A model generated the notes under the pieces. The model was given only the letters and a program-made list of their open reading frames with translations, did no database searches and was not told where the DNA came from. The position numbers and the translations under genes were made by a program. A stretch of 52,763 bases of DNA from NCBI GenBank assembly GCA_937894085.1, contig CALCSG010000396.1, positions 1 through 52,763 on the forward strand. The letters are read 5' to 3'. Shown one piece after another: positions 21,196 through 30,275 of this stretch (its first letter is position 1; each line of letters starts with the position of its first letter). This stretch comes from an uncultured Gammaproteobacteria bacterium (GTDB lineage: Bacteria > Pseudomonadota > Gammaproteobacteria > GCA-001735895).

Positions 21196-21763
21196 ACCTG
21201 AAAAAGTTAGTAGAATCGCAATATTTGCACACTCAACAGCTATTTCCAGGGTTGCTGGTATTGTTTTAAGTTTTCTTAGTCTCGAAACTCAAAACTCCAG
21301 TTATTTTATTAAGGCAATTTAATTTACATAAAAAACAGGCGGCAAATGTTGCTTAAATTAATCACTGTCGGGATTTTTCCCATGGCGAAATAAGCAGATG
21401 ATCTGGATCAAGTTATCAGTCTTTAAAAAGGCTGGAAAGCATTTATGCGAAAATTCGGCTTTGACGTCGCTATCTTTGCGGATTTAAACTGATGTCTTAT
21501 TGATTCTGGTTGTATTAGGGTTATTAAACAAAGAGGTGGTGCCGATCTCTGGTAAACGCCATTTAAGCGGGCCAGTTCAGGCTGGCATTACTGCAGAACC
21601 GTGCAATCAAACGGTCACTCTCGAATAATTTAGACATTTATAACAAATTCACGATAAATTCCGTGTTGGTAGTAGGCACGGATCTTTTTGGTAAGGATTT
21701 TCAGTTCAGCTTAAATGCTGCGCCGAATTTTTGTAACCAGACTAAAACGTGGGGGGAATAAAG

Positions 21764-22369
21764 ATGTCACTGGGAATTATCAAGTTTCTAGTCAGGCCGA
21801 GTAAACTCGGATTTGGAGTGATACTCATCATTGGCATGCTGGTTGGAGCATCACTGCTAGCCTTTTTTAACTTTTATGTAGGCTATACCAATAATCTGGA
21901 ATTCTGCCTTTCCTGCCATGAGATGAGAGATAATATTTACCCGGAGTATAAGGAGACGATCCATTATAAAAACGCTGCGGGCGTACGAGCGGTCTGCGCC
22001 GATTGTCATGTTCCTCATACCCCATGGATCGAGTCTACGCTGCGTAAGGTTAAGGCTGTCAATGAACTTTATCACAAGGTGCTGGGTACGATCGACACGA
22101 AAGAAAAATTCGAAGAGCATCGTCTGGAACTTGCTCAGCATGTATGGACACTTATGAAGGAACGTAACTCTGTCGAATGCCGTAATTGTCATTCATATGA
22201 ATCTATGGATTTTGACGAGCAGGATGAGCACGCGGCCAAAAAAATGAAACAGGGATTAGAAGATGGCAAAACCTGTATCGACTGCCACAAAGGGATCGCG
22301 CACAATTTGCCGGAAGGGTATAAGAAAGACACCCCTTACCCACCAACAGTGAGTGGAGCCAATAATTAG
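21764..22369 (+). CDS. NapC/NirT-family tetraheme cytochrome c
   Basis: N-terminal TM anchor plus four CxxCH motifs: CLSCH, CADCH, CRNCH, CIDCH. Confidence 0.93.
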   Translation: MSLGIIKFLVRPSKLGFGVILIIGMLVGASLLAFFNFYVGYTNNLEFCLSCHEMRDNIYPEYKETIHYKNAAGVRAVCADCHVPHTPWIESTLRKVKAVNELYHKVLGTIDTKEKFEEHRLELAQHVWTLMKERNSVECRNCHSYESMDFDEQDEHAAKKMKQGLEDGKTCIDCHKGIAHNLPEGYKKDTPYPPTVSGANN

Positions 22370-22534
22370 GCAGCTCTGGTTGGATATTACTTCTGAAAGT
22401 GCAAATAGACTTGTTGGGTATACATGCTGGAATCGTTGTGACAGCGCTTCAATAATTTGTGAAGCAGTCTTAAAGTCCATGCCGGTATGACGTTATCTGT
22501 TTCACTTGCCGATATTGATCGATCCAGTTATTGA

Positions 22535-23275
22535 CTATCTTTTAAAGAGGCTAGCGCTAAACCAGCGGGGAACGTGCTCTCGACCTTTGGCCAGGTTCAG
22601 GTCATGCACTCTGTAATCAGGGCAGCAGCTTTGCACCAGAGCCCAGAAATTACGTGAGTGGTTCATAAAACGGGTATGACATAACTCGTGTATCATTAAA
22701 TAACGAACGGTATCTGCCGGCATAAATAATAACTGATCATTCAGGCTGATAGTGCCTGAGCTTGAACAACTGCCCCAACGACTCTTCTGGCTGCGAATGC
22801 TGACCTTTTTAAAATTAAAACCGAATTCAGTGGCAATTTGGGTCAGCATTGGCGGTAAAGTTTGCTTTGCCTTATATCTCAACCAGTTTCTTAATAGATC
22901 TATGACCTGTTGCTCAGACTGGTATCTTATTTCCAGACCATAATTGGTTTCAACGAGGCCGGGTTTGCCGGCTATTGTATAAATTATCGGTAAATTTTCC
23001 TGGCTAAGCGCTATCTGGATATTTTGCGGTAATTCAATCTGGCTCAGGCTATGCTGGTGTTTTTCCAGTTGTTTTATGATCCAGGCTTCATGTTGCTGTA
23101 GAATGCCAGCAATTTGCTTTTGCGGGAATCTTTTTGGTATGACCACTTCCAGACCCAGATAGGGTTTGACGGCAAGGCGCACGTTACGTGCCCTAGCTGA
23201 TACTCTTAGTGAGTAATTGAATGGTCGGGATGATTGATTCAAGGCTTCTTTTTTTTGCATGTTGGTTGGTCGCAT
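22535..23275 (-). CDS. YgjP-like (SprT/DUF45) metallopeptidase
   Basis: SRWGSCSSSGTISLNDQLLFMPADTVRYLMIHELCHTRFMNHSRNFWALV: HExxH-like HELCH motif. Confidence 0.9.
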   Translation of the reverse strand: MRPTNMQKKEALNQSSRPFNYSLRVSARARNVRLAVKPYLGLEVVIPKRFPQKQIAGILQQHEAWIIKQLEKHQHSLSQIELPQNIQIALSQENLPIIYTIAGKPGLVETNYGLEIRYQSEQQVIDLLRNWLRYKAKQTLPPMLTQIATEFGFNFKKVSIRSQKSRWGSCSSSGTISLNDQLLFMPADTVRYLMIHELCHTRFMNHSRNFWALVQSCCPDYRVHDLNLAKGREHVPRWFSASLFKR

Positions 23276-23365
23276 AGATTACATCCTTAGCACCCAAAAC
23301 GGTACCTTCTTGTATCACTTCTGCCGCGTAAACGACTTTACTAAAATAACTAAACGATAGTTTCA

Positions 23366-26300
23366 ATGAGTTCTAACAATTTCAACCAACAAATTTTTCA
23401 ACAGTGTGCCATAGCGGATCGAGTTCGACTGTTACGTTTACAGCGACAACTAAAAAACAAAAAGGTATCCACGAAGACTGAACAGCAATTGCAGGAAGCT
23501 ATAGATCACTCAATTCAGAAAGTTACTAAACGTAGCCAGAACCGTCCCACCATCTCGTTAAATAAAGAACTGCCTTTTTATGACAAGCGGGATGAGCTGA
23601 AAAAAGTGATCAGTGAAAATCAGGTAGTGATAGTTTGTGGAGAAACCGGTTCGGGTAAAACGACTCAATTACCACAAATCTGTATCGACCTCGGGCTGGC
23701 GGACAAAGGTAAAATCGGGCATACCCAGCCACGACGACTGGCGGCTCGTTCTGTGACCAGCCGTATCGCGCAGGAATTGAACACACAACCGGGTGAAGCG
23801 GTCGGCTATAAAGTCCGTTTTACCGATACCACCAGTGCCGATAGTTATATCAAATTAATGACTGATGGTATTTTACTGGCCGAAATAAATAATGATCGCT
23901 GGTTGAATGAATATCAGACCCTGATTATCGATGAAGCTCATGAACGCAGTTTAAATATTGATTTGATTCTGGGCTTTGTTAAAACACTATTACCCAGACG
24001 TCCGGACCTGAAACTGATTATCACCTCGGCTACCATAGACCCGGAACGATTTTCAAAATATTTTGATAATGCGCCGATGGTAATGGTTTCGGGACGAACT
24101 TACCCGGTGGAAATGCGTTATCGCCCAATTCTCGATGAAGAGCAGAAAGACAGGGACCGAAGTGAAGCAGTGCTGGATGCGCTGGAAGAATTGTTTAAAA
24201 TCAGTCCTGAAGATACATTAATATTTTTTTCCGGCGAACGTCAGATACGAGAAGCGGCGGATAAAATTTCAAAACGATTTCAGCAGTATGAAGTATTGCC
24301 ACTATATGCCCGTTTAACCAATGAGCAACAGCAACGGATTTTTAAAAAGAGTCGGCAACGAAAAATTATTCTATCCACCAACGTAGCGGAAACCTCACTC
24401 ACCGTGCCGGGCATTCGATATGTTATCGATACCGGGCTGGCGCGCATTTCGCGTTATTCCTGGCGTGCCAAAGTTCAGCGTCTACCGATCGAAAAAATTT
24501 CCCAGGCTTCGGCCAATCAACGGGCGGGGCGTTGCGGTCGTGTGGCTCCCGGTATCTGTATCCGGCTGTATGCCGAAGAAGATTTTAATAATCGGGACGA
24601 GTTTACCGAGCCGGAAATTTTACGCACCAACCTGGCATCAGTTATTTTACAGATGGATAGTCTGCGTGTCGGGCATATTAGTGATTTCGATTTTATAGAG
24701 CCACCAGACTCTCGCCTGATCAGTGATGGTTATAGACTGTTAAATGAATTGCAGGCCGTTAAAAAGGATGATGAAGTAACCCGTCTGGGTAAGGACATAA
24801 GCCGCTTATCAATAGATCCTCGCCTTGCGCGCATGTTAATCAGTGCCAAAGATAATGGTTGTGTCGCCGAAGTATTAATTATCGCGTCCGTATTATCGGT
24901 ACAGGACCCTCGGGACCAGTCACAGGAAAACCGCCAGGCATCGAATGAAAAATTCAAACTCTGGCAGGATGAAAAATCAGACTTTCTGGGCTGGATAAAG
25001 TTATGGGAAGAAATTAATCAGCAAAAAAAGAAACTGAGTCAAAATCTGTTTGCCAAATGGTGTAAGAAAAATTACCTGTCCTGGTTAAGAGTCAGGGAAT
25101 GGCAGGATATATATCGACAGATAAAAGAACAGTTGAAAGAACTGCAAATAACACTGAATACGACGCCCGCGAACAGTGAAAAAATTCATCGCAGTATATT
25201 AATGGGAATTCCGAGTCATATAGCAGCGTTTGATCAGGATCGTGAATACCAGACAACGAGAGGACGTAAGGTTGCTATTTTCCCTGCATCGGTACTGGCT
25301 AATAAAACACCTAAGTGGATCATGGCTTTTTCATTGCTGGATACCAGTAGATTGTACGCACATGTTGTTACCGGTATGGACCCGCAATGGGCTGTGGCCG
25401 ATTTACAGCACCTGCATCAATATGAATATTATGAACCACACTGGCAGCAAAAACAGGGCAGGGTAGCAGCCTTTAGAAATACGCGATTGTATGGCCTGTT
25501 AATTGAAGGTGCTAAACGCGTTAATTATGCCAGCGTCAACAAGAAAGAGTCGCGTGAGATATTTATTCGAGAAGCGCTGGTTGAAGATAATATTCAAACC
25601 AATGTTGAATTCATTAAAGCTAATCGAAAATTAATAAACTTTTACCGTGAACAGGAAGAGCGTGAGCGTCGTCGTGACCTGCTGATTGGTGACGAACAGA
25701 TTTATGCTTTTTATGACCGACTGATACCGGACACGGTTGTCGATGGTGTGAGTTTTGAATCGTGGGTTAAAAAGCTTGAATCAGATGCGCTGAAACAGCT
25801 AACGTTGTTTGATCAGGATGTGCTGAAGTCTGAGCATGTGAAAGATACACAGACTTATCCTGAAACCTTAAAAATAAAAAATCAGACTTTAAAACTAAGC
25901 TATGTGTTCGACCCATCCGATGAAGCAGATGGCGTCACTGTATGGATTCCGCTGGCTGTGTTAAACCAGTTTGAAGATGCCGATTTTCATTTCCTGGTAC
26001 CTGGCCTTCTGGAACAGAAAATTCAGGCGCTGATTAAAAGTTTACGAAAGGCATTACGTAAGAACTTTATACCCGTGCCTGATTTTACCCGCGCCTGTAT
26101 GGAAGTGATCAGTACCGATAAACCACTGTATGTTCAGTTATCTGAACAATTGCAAAGAATGACCGGGGTCAGAGTCGATATTGATCAATGGAAACCGGAG
26201 AATATCGAAAGTCATTTCCTGATGCGATATTGCCTGGTGGATAATGGCATCTGCAAGGTCAGTTCCCGCTCACTAGCCGAAATAAAAGCTGAGTATGCCA

Positions 26301-27199
26301 GTGTTGCTAATCAGCAGTTTGAAAAGCAGGTCCAGAAAAGTGATTCAATTACTCGTGAAGGATTGAAAAGCTGGGATTTTGATACGCTACCGAAACAGGT
26401 TCAACTGAATAGAAAAGGCAGTTTAATTAGCGCTTTCCCTGCATTGGTCGATTACTCGGATTATGTGGCGATAGAATTATTTGAAACAAGGCAGGATGCC
26501 GCTTTTTATCATGCAACAGGTATTTCTCGCCTGATTATGTTTGAGTTAAAAGACACCGTTACGAATTTGCAGAAAAACTTACCCGAGATCAATCAGTCGG
26601 CCTTAATGTATATATCAATTGCGCCGAAAAATGAGCTAATTGAAGATATTTTAATGTCGAGTGTTGAAGACTGTTTCCTGGCGAAAGGTTTACCGCAGAA
26701 AAGGCAGCAGTTTGAACAGCTGGTTGAAAAGTCGAAGCAGCATTTCATCAATGCGGCCAATGAAAAATCAGCAACAGTTTACCGGATACTTAAAAATTAT
26801 CGTGAAGCAAGGAACCAGCTACAGGACTCAAAATTGCCGAAGAGTCATCTGGATGATTGTTGGATGCAATGTGGCAACCTGGTCTACGAAGGATTTATTC
26901 GAGAAACTCCGACCCCTTATTTAAATCGTATACCGGTTTATTTTCAGGCACTGTTAAAGAGGCTGGAAAAAATGCAGCAGGATATAACTTCAGCCGATAG
27001 AAATTTGCCAGTAATCCAGGGTCTCTGGGGTGAATATCAAAGGCTGCTGGAAAATTCAAATACGAGTATGGCTGATAAGCTGGAACAATGTCGCTGGATG
27101 ATTGAAGAGTTTAGAATCAACTGTTTTGCACAGCCGATGAAAACCCGGGTGCCGGTATCAGAAAATAAAATCAGAAAATTAATGGCAGAGATAAAGTAA
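23366..27199 (+). CDS. hrpA: ATP-dependent RNA helicase HrpA
   Basis: 1277 aa; VVIVCGETGSGKTTQLPQI, DEAH, SATIDPERFSKYF, ANQRAGRCGR. Confidence 0.97.
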   Translation: MSSNNFNQQIFQQCAIADRVRLLRLQRQLKNKKVSTKTEQQLQEAIDHSIQKVTKRSQNRPTISLNKELPFYDKRDELKKVISENQVVIVCGETGSGKTTQLPQICIDLGLADKGKIGHTQPRRLAARSVTSRIAQELNTQPGEAVGYKVRFTDTTSADSYIKLMTDGILLAEINNDRWLNEYQTLIIDEAHERSLNIDLILGFVKTLLPRRPDLKLIITSATIDPERFSKYFDNAPMVMVSGRTYPVEMRYRPILDEEQKDRDRSEAVLDALEELFKISPEDTLIFFSGERQIREAADKISKRFQQYEVLPLYARLTNEQQQRIFKKSRQRKIILSTNVAETSLTVPGIRYVIDTGLARISRYSWRAKVQRLPIEKISQASANQRAGRCGRVAPGICIRLYAEEDFNNRDEFTEPEILRTNLASVILQMDSLRVGHISDFDFIEPPDSRLISDGYRLLNELQAVKKDDEVTRLGKDISRLSIDPRLARMLISAKDNGCVAEVLIIASVLSVQDPRDQSQENRQASNEKFKLWQDEKSDFLGWIKLWEEINQQKKKLSQNLFAKWCKKNYLSWLRVREWQDIYRQIKEQLKELQITLNTTPANSEKIHRSILMGIPSHIAAFDQDREYQTTRGRKVAIFPASVLANKTPKWIMAFSLLDTSRLYAHVVTGMDPQWAVADLQHLHQYEYYEPHWQQKQGRVAAFRNTRLYGLLIEGAKRVNYASVNKKESREIFIREALVEDNIQTNVEFIKANRKLINFYREQEERERRRDLLIGDEQIYAFYDRLIPDTVVDGVSFESWVKKLESDALKQLTLFDQDVLKSEHVKDTQTYPETLKIKNQTLKLSYVFDPSDEADGVTVWIPLAVLNQFEDADFHFLVPGLLEQKIQALIKSLRKALRKNFIPVPDFTRACMEVISTDKPLYVQLSEQLQRMTGVRVDIDQWKPENIESHFLMRYCLVDNGICKVSSRSLAEIKAEYASVANQQFEKQVQKSDSITREGLKSWDFDTLPKQVQLNRKGSLISAFPALVDYSDYVAIELFETRQDAAFYHATGISRLIMFELKDTVTNLQKNLPEINQSALMYISIAPKNELIEDILMSSVEDCFLAKGLPQKRQQFEQLVEKSKQHFINAANEKSATVYRILKNYREARNQLQDSKLPKSHLDDCWMQCGNLVYEGFIRETPTPYLNRIPVYFQALLKRLEKMQQDITSADRNLPVIQGLWGEYQRLLENSNTSMADKLEQCRWMIEEFRINCFAQPMKTRVPVSENKIRKLMAEIK

Positions 27200-27234
27200 C
27201 TACTCAGAGAGTTCCTGTATGTTAAAGATTTTTT

Positions 27235-27466
27235 TACCACGAAGCACACAGAGAACACGAAGGTAAAATATCGTATGCTAATAAGTTATTTAAAATACTT
27301 ACAATAACTAAATTATCCGACTTCCTTTAAGTTACTTGCCTTTCTTCGTGAGCTTCGTGTACTCGACAATAGCTCCTGCATTGTTCTCGGCTTTAACTCC
27401 TGTGTCGCCCTACCTCCTGCTTCCATGCAGTCGTACCTACGGGCATCCTGCCCTAGTTCGTGGTAA
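27235..27466. repeat. ACCACGAAG-family inverted repeat element with internal insertion
   Basis: TACCACGAAGCACACAGAGAACACGAAGG ... TTCTTCGTGAGCTTCGTG ... GTTCGTGGTAAA. Confidence 0.75.
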
Positions 27467-27519
27467 ATTATTTTATTATGCTGAATAGATAAGTTACGAC
27501 ATAAACTGATAAGAAAACT

Positions 27520-28065
27520 ATGAAGACTAAACCGGTTATAAAAAACATCAAACAAATAGGTGACTCCCGTTTATTTACCATACAGCAATTGAGTCTTGAA
27601 TTTTCCAATGGACAAACGGCTGAATATGAACGCATAAAAGCGAAAGCCGGAAAAGCCGTGATGATTGCTGCCGTAACACAACAGCAGGAAATACTACTGG
27701 TACGGGAATATGCAGCAGGCACAGAGCGCTACGAATTGCAGTTGCCGAAAGGTATCGTTGAACCCGGTGAAGAAACCCTGGTAGCGGCCAATAGAGAATT
27801 ATCAGAAGAGACCGGTTACGCGGCAGACTCGCTTAAAATATTACAAACGATGAGAGTGTCGCCGGGTTATTTTGATCACCAGACAGACCTGGTGTTAGCG
27901 ACCGGGCTGTATGAGAATAAATTAGAGACAGGCGATGAACCGGAAGCACTGGAAGTGGTGAAATATCCGCTGGCAGATATAGAGAGTTTGTTACAGCGAG
28001 AAGACTTTAGCGAATCACGCAGTATTGCCGGTGTATTACTGGTAATGCGTGAAATGGGAATTTAA
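27520..28065 (+). CDS. nudE: NUDIX hydrolase, NudE-type ADP compounds hydrolase
   Basis: Nudix box GIVEPGEETLVAANRELSEETGYAA; NudE-like N-terminus. Confidence 0.9.
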   Translation: MKTKPVIKNIKQIGDSRLFTIQQLSLEFSNGQTAEYERIKAKAGKAVMIAAVTQQQEILLVREYAAGTERYELQLPKGIVEPGEETLVAANRELSEETGYAADSLKILQTMRVSPGYFDHQTDLVLATGLYENKLETGDEPEALEVVKYPLADIESLLQREDFSESRSIAGVLLVMREMGI

Positions 28066-28072
28066 AAAACAT

Positions 28073-28463
28073 TTTCACCACGAAGAACACGGAGAGCACG
28101 AAGAAAGACAGGTAAAGTTAATCAGATAGCTAAGTTATAGCTGTCATTTTGAAAAGGTGAACCGTCATACCGGCATGCTCTTAGCCGGTATCCATTTAGA
28201 AAGTAGCACTTGTTGAGCAATTTACTCCATCCTCGGGCTCCTGGACGTTAGATCTCTGTACTGCTTCTCCGAGTCAAGCATGGTATGACAATATTCCGGC
28301 TAAAGGAGGAGGGTACTGATCCCCCATTGATGACTTTAAACTTATAGCCCCCAAATGCTTTACCTTCGTGCTCTCGGCAACTGCTCCTGCGTCGCCTAAA
28401 GCGCCTACTTTTGGTGCTCTACCTACCTACATCCGTGTAGGCGTTCGTGACTTCGTGGTGAAT
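28073..28463. repeat. ACCACGAAG-family inverted repeat element with internal nested repeats
   Basis: TTCACCACGAAGAACACGGAGAGCACGAAG ... CTTCGTGCTCTCGGCAACTGCTCCTG ... CCTACATCCGTGTAGGCGTTCGTGACTTCGTGGTGAA. Confidence 0.75.
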
Positions 28464-28484
28464 ATTTTTTTAAGCTTAAAAAAC

Positions 28485-29549
28485 TTACTTCAATAACCCG
28501 GCTTCTTTTTCAAACTTCTTCACCAGAATGCCTTCTGTTCCACAGCAACTGGCTGCACAGACATTTTTCTGTTTCACTTCATTTTCGGTTTTACCCAACC
28601 AGTCATCCACTGTTAAATTTTCTGATGCACAATCACAACTGATATCGGTATGTGCATAAACGTGTTTCAGGCCAATGGTTTTAGCCTGTTCGGCAGCCAG
28701 GTGAATAATTTCATGTGGTGTTTCTGGAACATGCGATAGTTGATAGGCCGGAAAAAACTTGGTCACATGCCACGGGCTATCTTCACCCAGGTTATCGCGA
28801 ATCCATTCGGCAATACGTTTAAGTTCTGCCGGATCATCATTTTTCCCCGGAATAACATTGGTGCGAGTCTCAACATGAATACCCAGTTCATGCGCCTTTT
28901 TGATAGATGCTAAAACCTGGTCAACCGTGCTGGTCGGGCAGATTTCCTTATAAAAATCATTCGACAGGCTCTTAACATCAGAACAAAGCACATCGATATA
29001 AGGAGCCACTTCTTCCAGTGCTTCATCGGTCACGTAACTATTGGAAACATACACCGTGTATAAGCCGGCCTCTTTCGCCAGTTTGCCCACATCGATGACA
29101 TACTCAAGCCACACGGCCGGTTCCGAGTAAGTAAACGCAATGCCTTCCACGCCATGTTTTTTCGCAAGAGCAATAACCTCTTCAGGTTTTACCCAGGCAT
29201 CGGTCGATTCACCGCGTGCCAGTTTATCCAGAGCTTTGACGCCCCAGGAAATTTCCAGGTTATGACAACCCTTGCAACGAAAATTACAGCCATAACTGCC
29301 AATCGACATCACTTTAGTACCGGGGCGATAGTGATAAACCGGTTTATTCTCAATCGCTTCCACGTCGATAGCAGAAATAATGCCGTAAGAAAGGTTATAA
29401 AGTACGCCATTACGATTTACATGTGCCTGGCAATAACCGCGCTGACCATGCCTTAATCGACAACGCCACAGACAGAGATTGCAGACCGTATCGCCATTGT
29501 CCATAGGTGTTTGCAGGCGAGTTTCGATGAGCTGATAATTATCTGGCAT
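28485..29549 (-). CDS. AmmeMemoRadiSam-type radical SAM protein (AmrS/PflA-like)
   Basis: CNLCLWRCRLRHGQRGYC N-terminal Cys cluster; radical SAM CNFRCKGC; SNSYVTDEALEEVAPYIDVLCSDVKSL. Confidence 0.9.
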   Translation of the reverse strand: MPDNYQLIETRLQTPMDNGDTVCNLCLWRCRLRHGQRGYCQAHVNRNGVLYNLSYGIISAIDVEAIENKPVYHYRPGTKVMSIGSYGCNFRCKGCHNLEISWGVKALDKLARGESTDAWVKPEEVIALAKKHGVEGIAFTYSEPAVWLEYVIDVGKLAKEAGLYTVYVSNSYVTDEALEEVAPYIDVLCSDVKSLSNDFYKEICPTSTVDQVLASIKKAHELGIHVETRTNVIPGKNDDPAELKRIAEWIRDNLGEDSPWHVTKFFPAYQLSHVPETPHEIIHLAAEQAKTIGLKHVYAHTDISCDCASENLTVDDWLGKTENEVKQKNVCAASCCGTEGILVKKFEKEAGLLK

Positions 29550-29687
29550 GGAATAAATTCCTGGTTAAGAAAGGCAATAGTGCAACTGAATCCAGTCAGA
29601 AAACAGTAAAACGTTTTGAAAGCTGTGTATTTTAGTCGATAATAGCGAGCGTTAACCATAAATTAAACATATTAAAAAAGAGGTCAT

Positions 29688-30194
29688 ATGAAAAAATTAC
29701 TGTTATCCGGTTTATTGTTACTGGGTTTTAGCCTGAATACTCAGGCTATGGAAATGTTTGATCTATCTGAGCAATGCTCCGAAGACGTCATGAATATGAT
29801 CAAATGTAAGGTAGCAGAAGGCGTGTCTGCAAATGACGCGATAGAATCAATGAAACTTCGTGCAAATTTCCTGAATTTTAAGTTAGTAGGACATATGCCG
29901 CTATCAGAACAGGTAAAGGCAAATGGTGGAGAATCAAACCGGATGGAAATCTTCCAGTTCTGTGATGCCAATATAGCCGCAAAAATGGTTAAACACAGCA
30001 TGGCATTCGCCGGATATCTGCCGTGCAGAATTTCACTGGTATTAGACGATGCTGGTCAGGCCTGGTTAATAACCCTGAACATGGATAGCACCATGGGTGA
30101 TGCTTCACTACCTAAGGCGTTACAGGGTTTAGGAATGACAGTTAGAAATAATATTTATTCCATCATGTCAGCTGGTGCTGAAGGCGATTTATAG
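29688..30194 (+). CDS. Secreted hypothetical protein
   Basis: MKKLLLSGLLLLGFSLNTQA signal peptide; no family recognised. Confidence 0.6.
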   Translation: MKKLLLSGLLLLGFSLNTQAMEMFDLSEQCSEDVMNMIKCKVAEGVSANDAIESMKLRANFLNFKLVGHMPLSEQVKANGGESNRMEIFQFCDANIAAKMVKHSMAFAGYLPCRISLVLDDAGQAWLITLNMDSTMGDASLPKALQGLGMTVRNNIYSIMSAGAEGDL

Positions 30195-30275
30195 ATTCAA
30201 TTGCTACCTCCCTATATTCCAGCTAACCGAATGCCGGAATATAGGGGAAGGGATATTGACAGGGTTTGTTAAATT

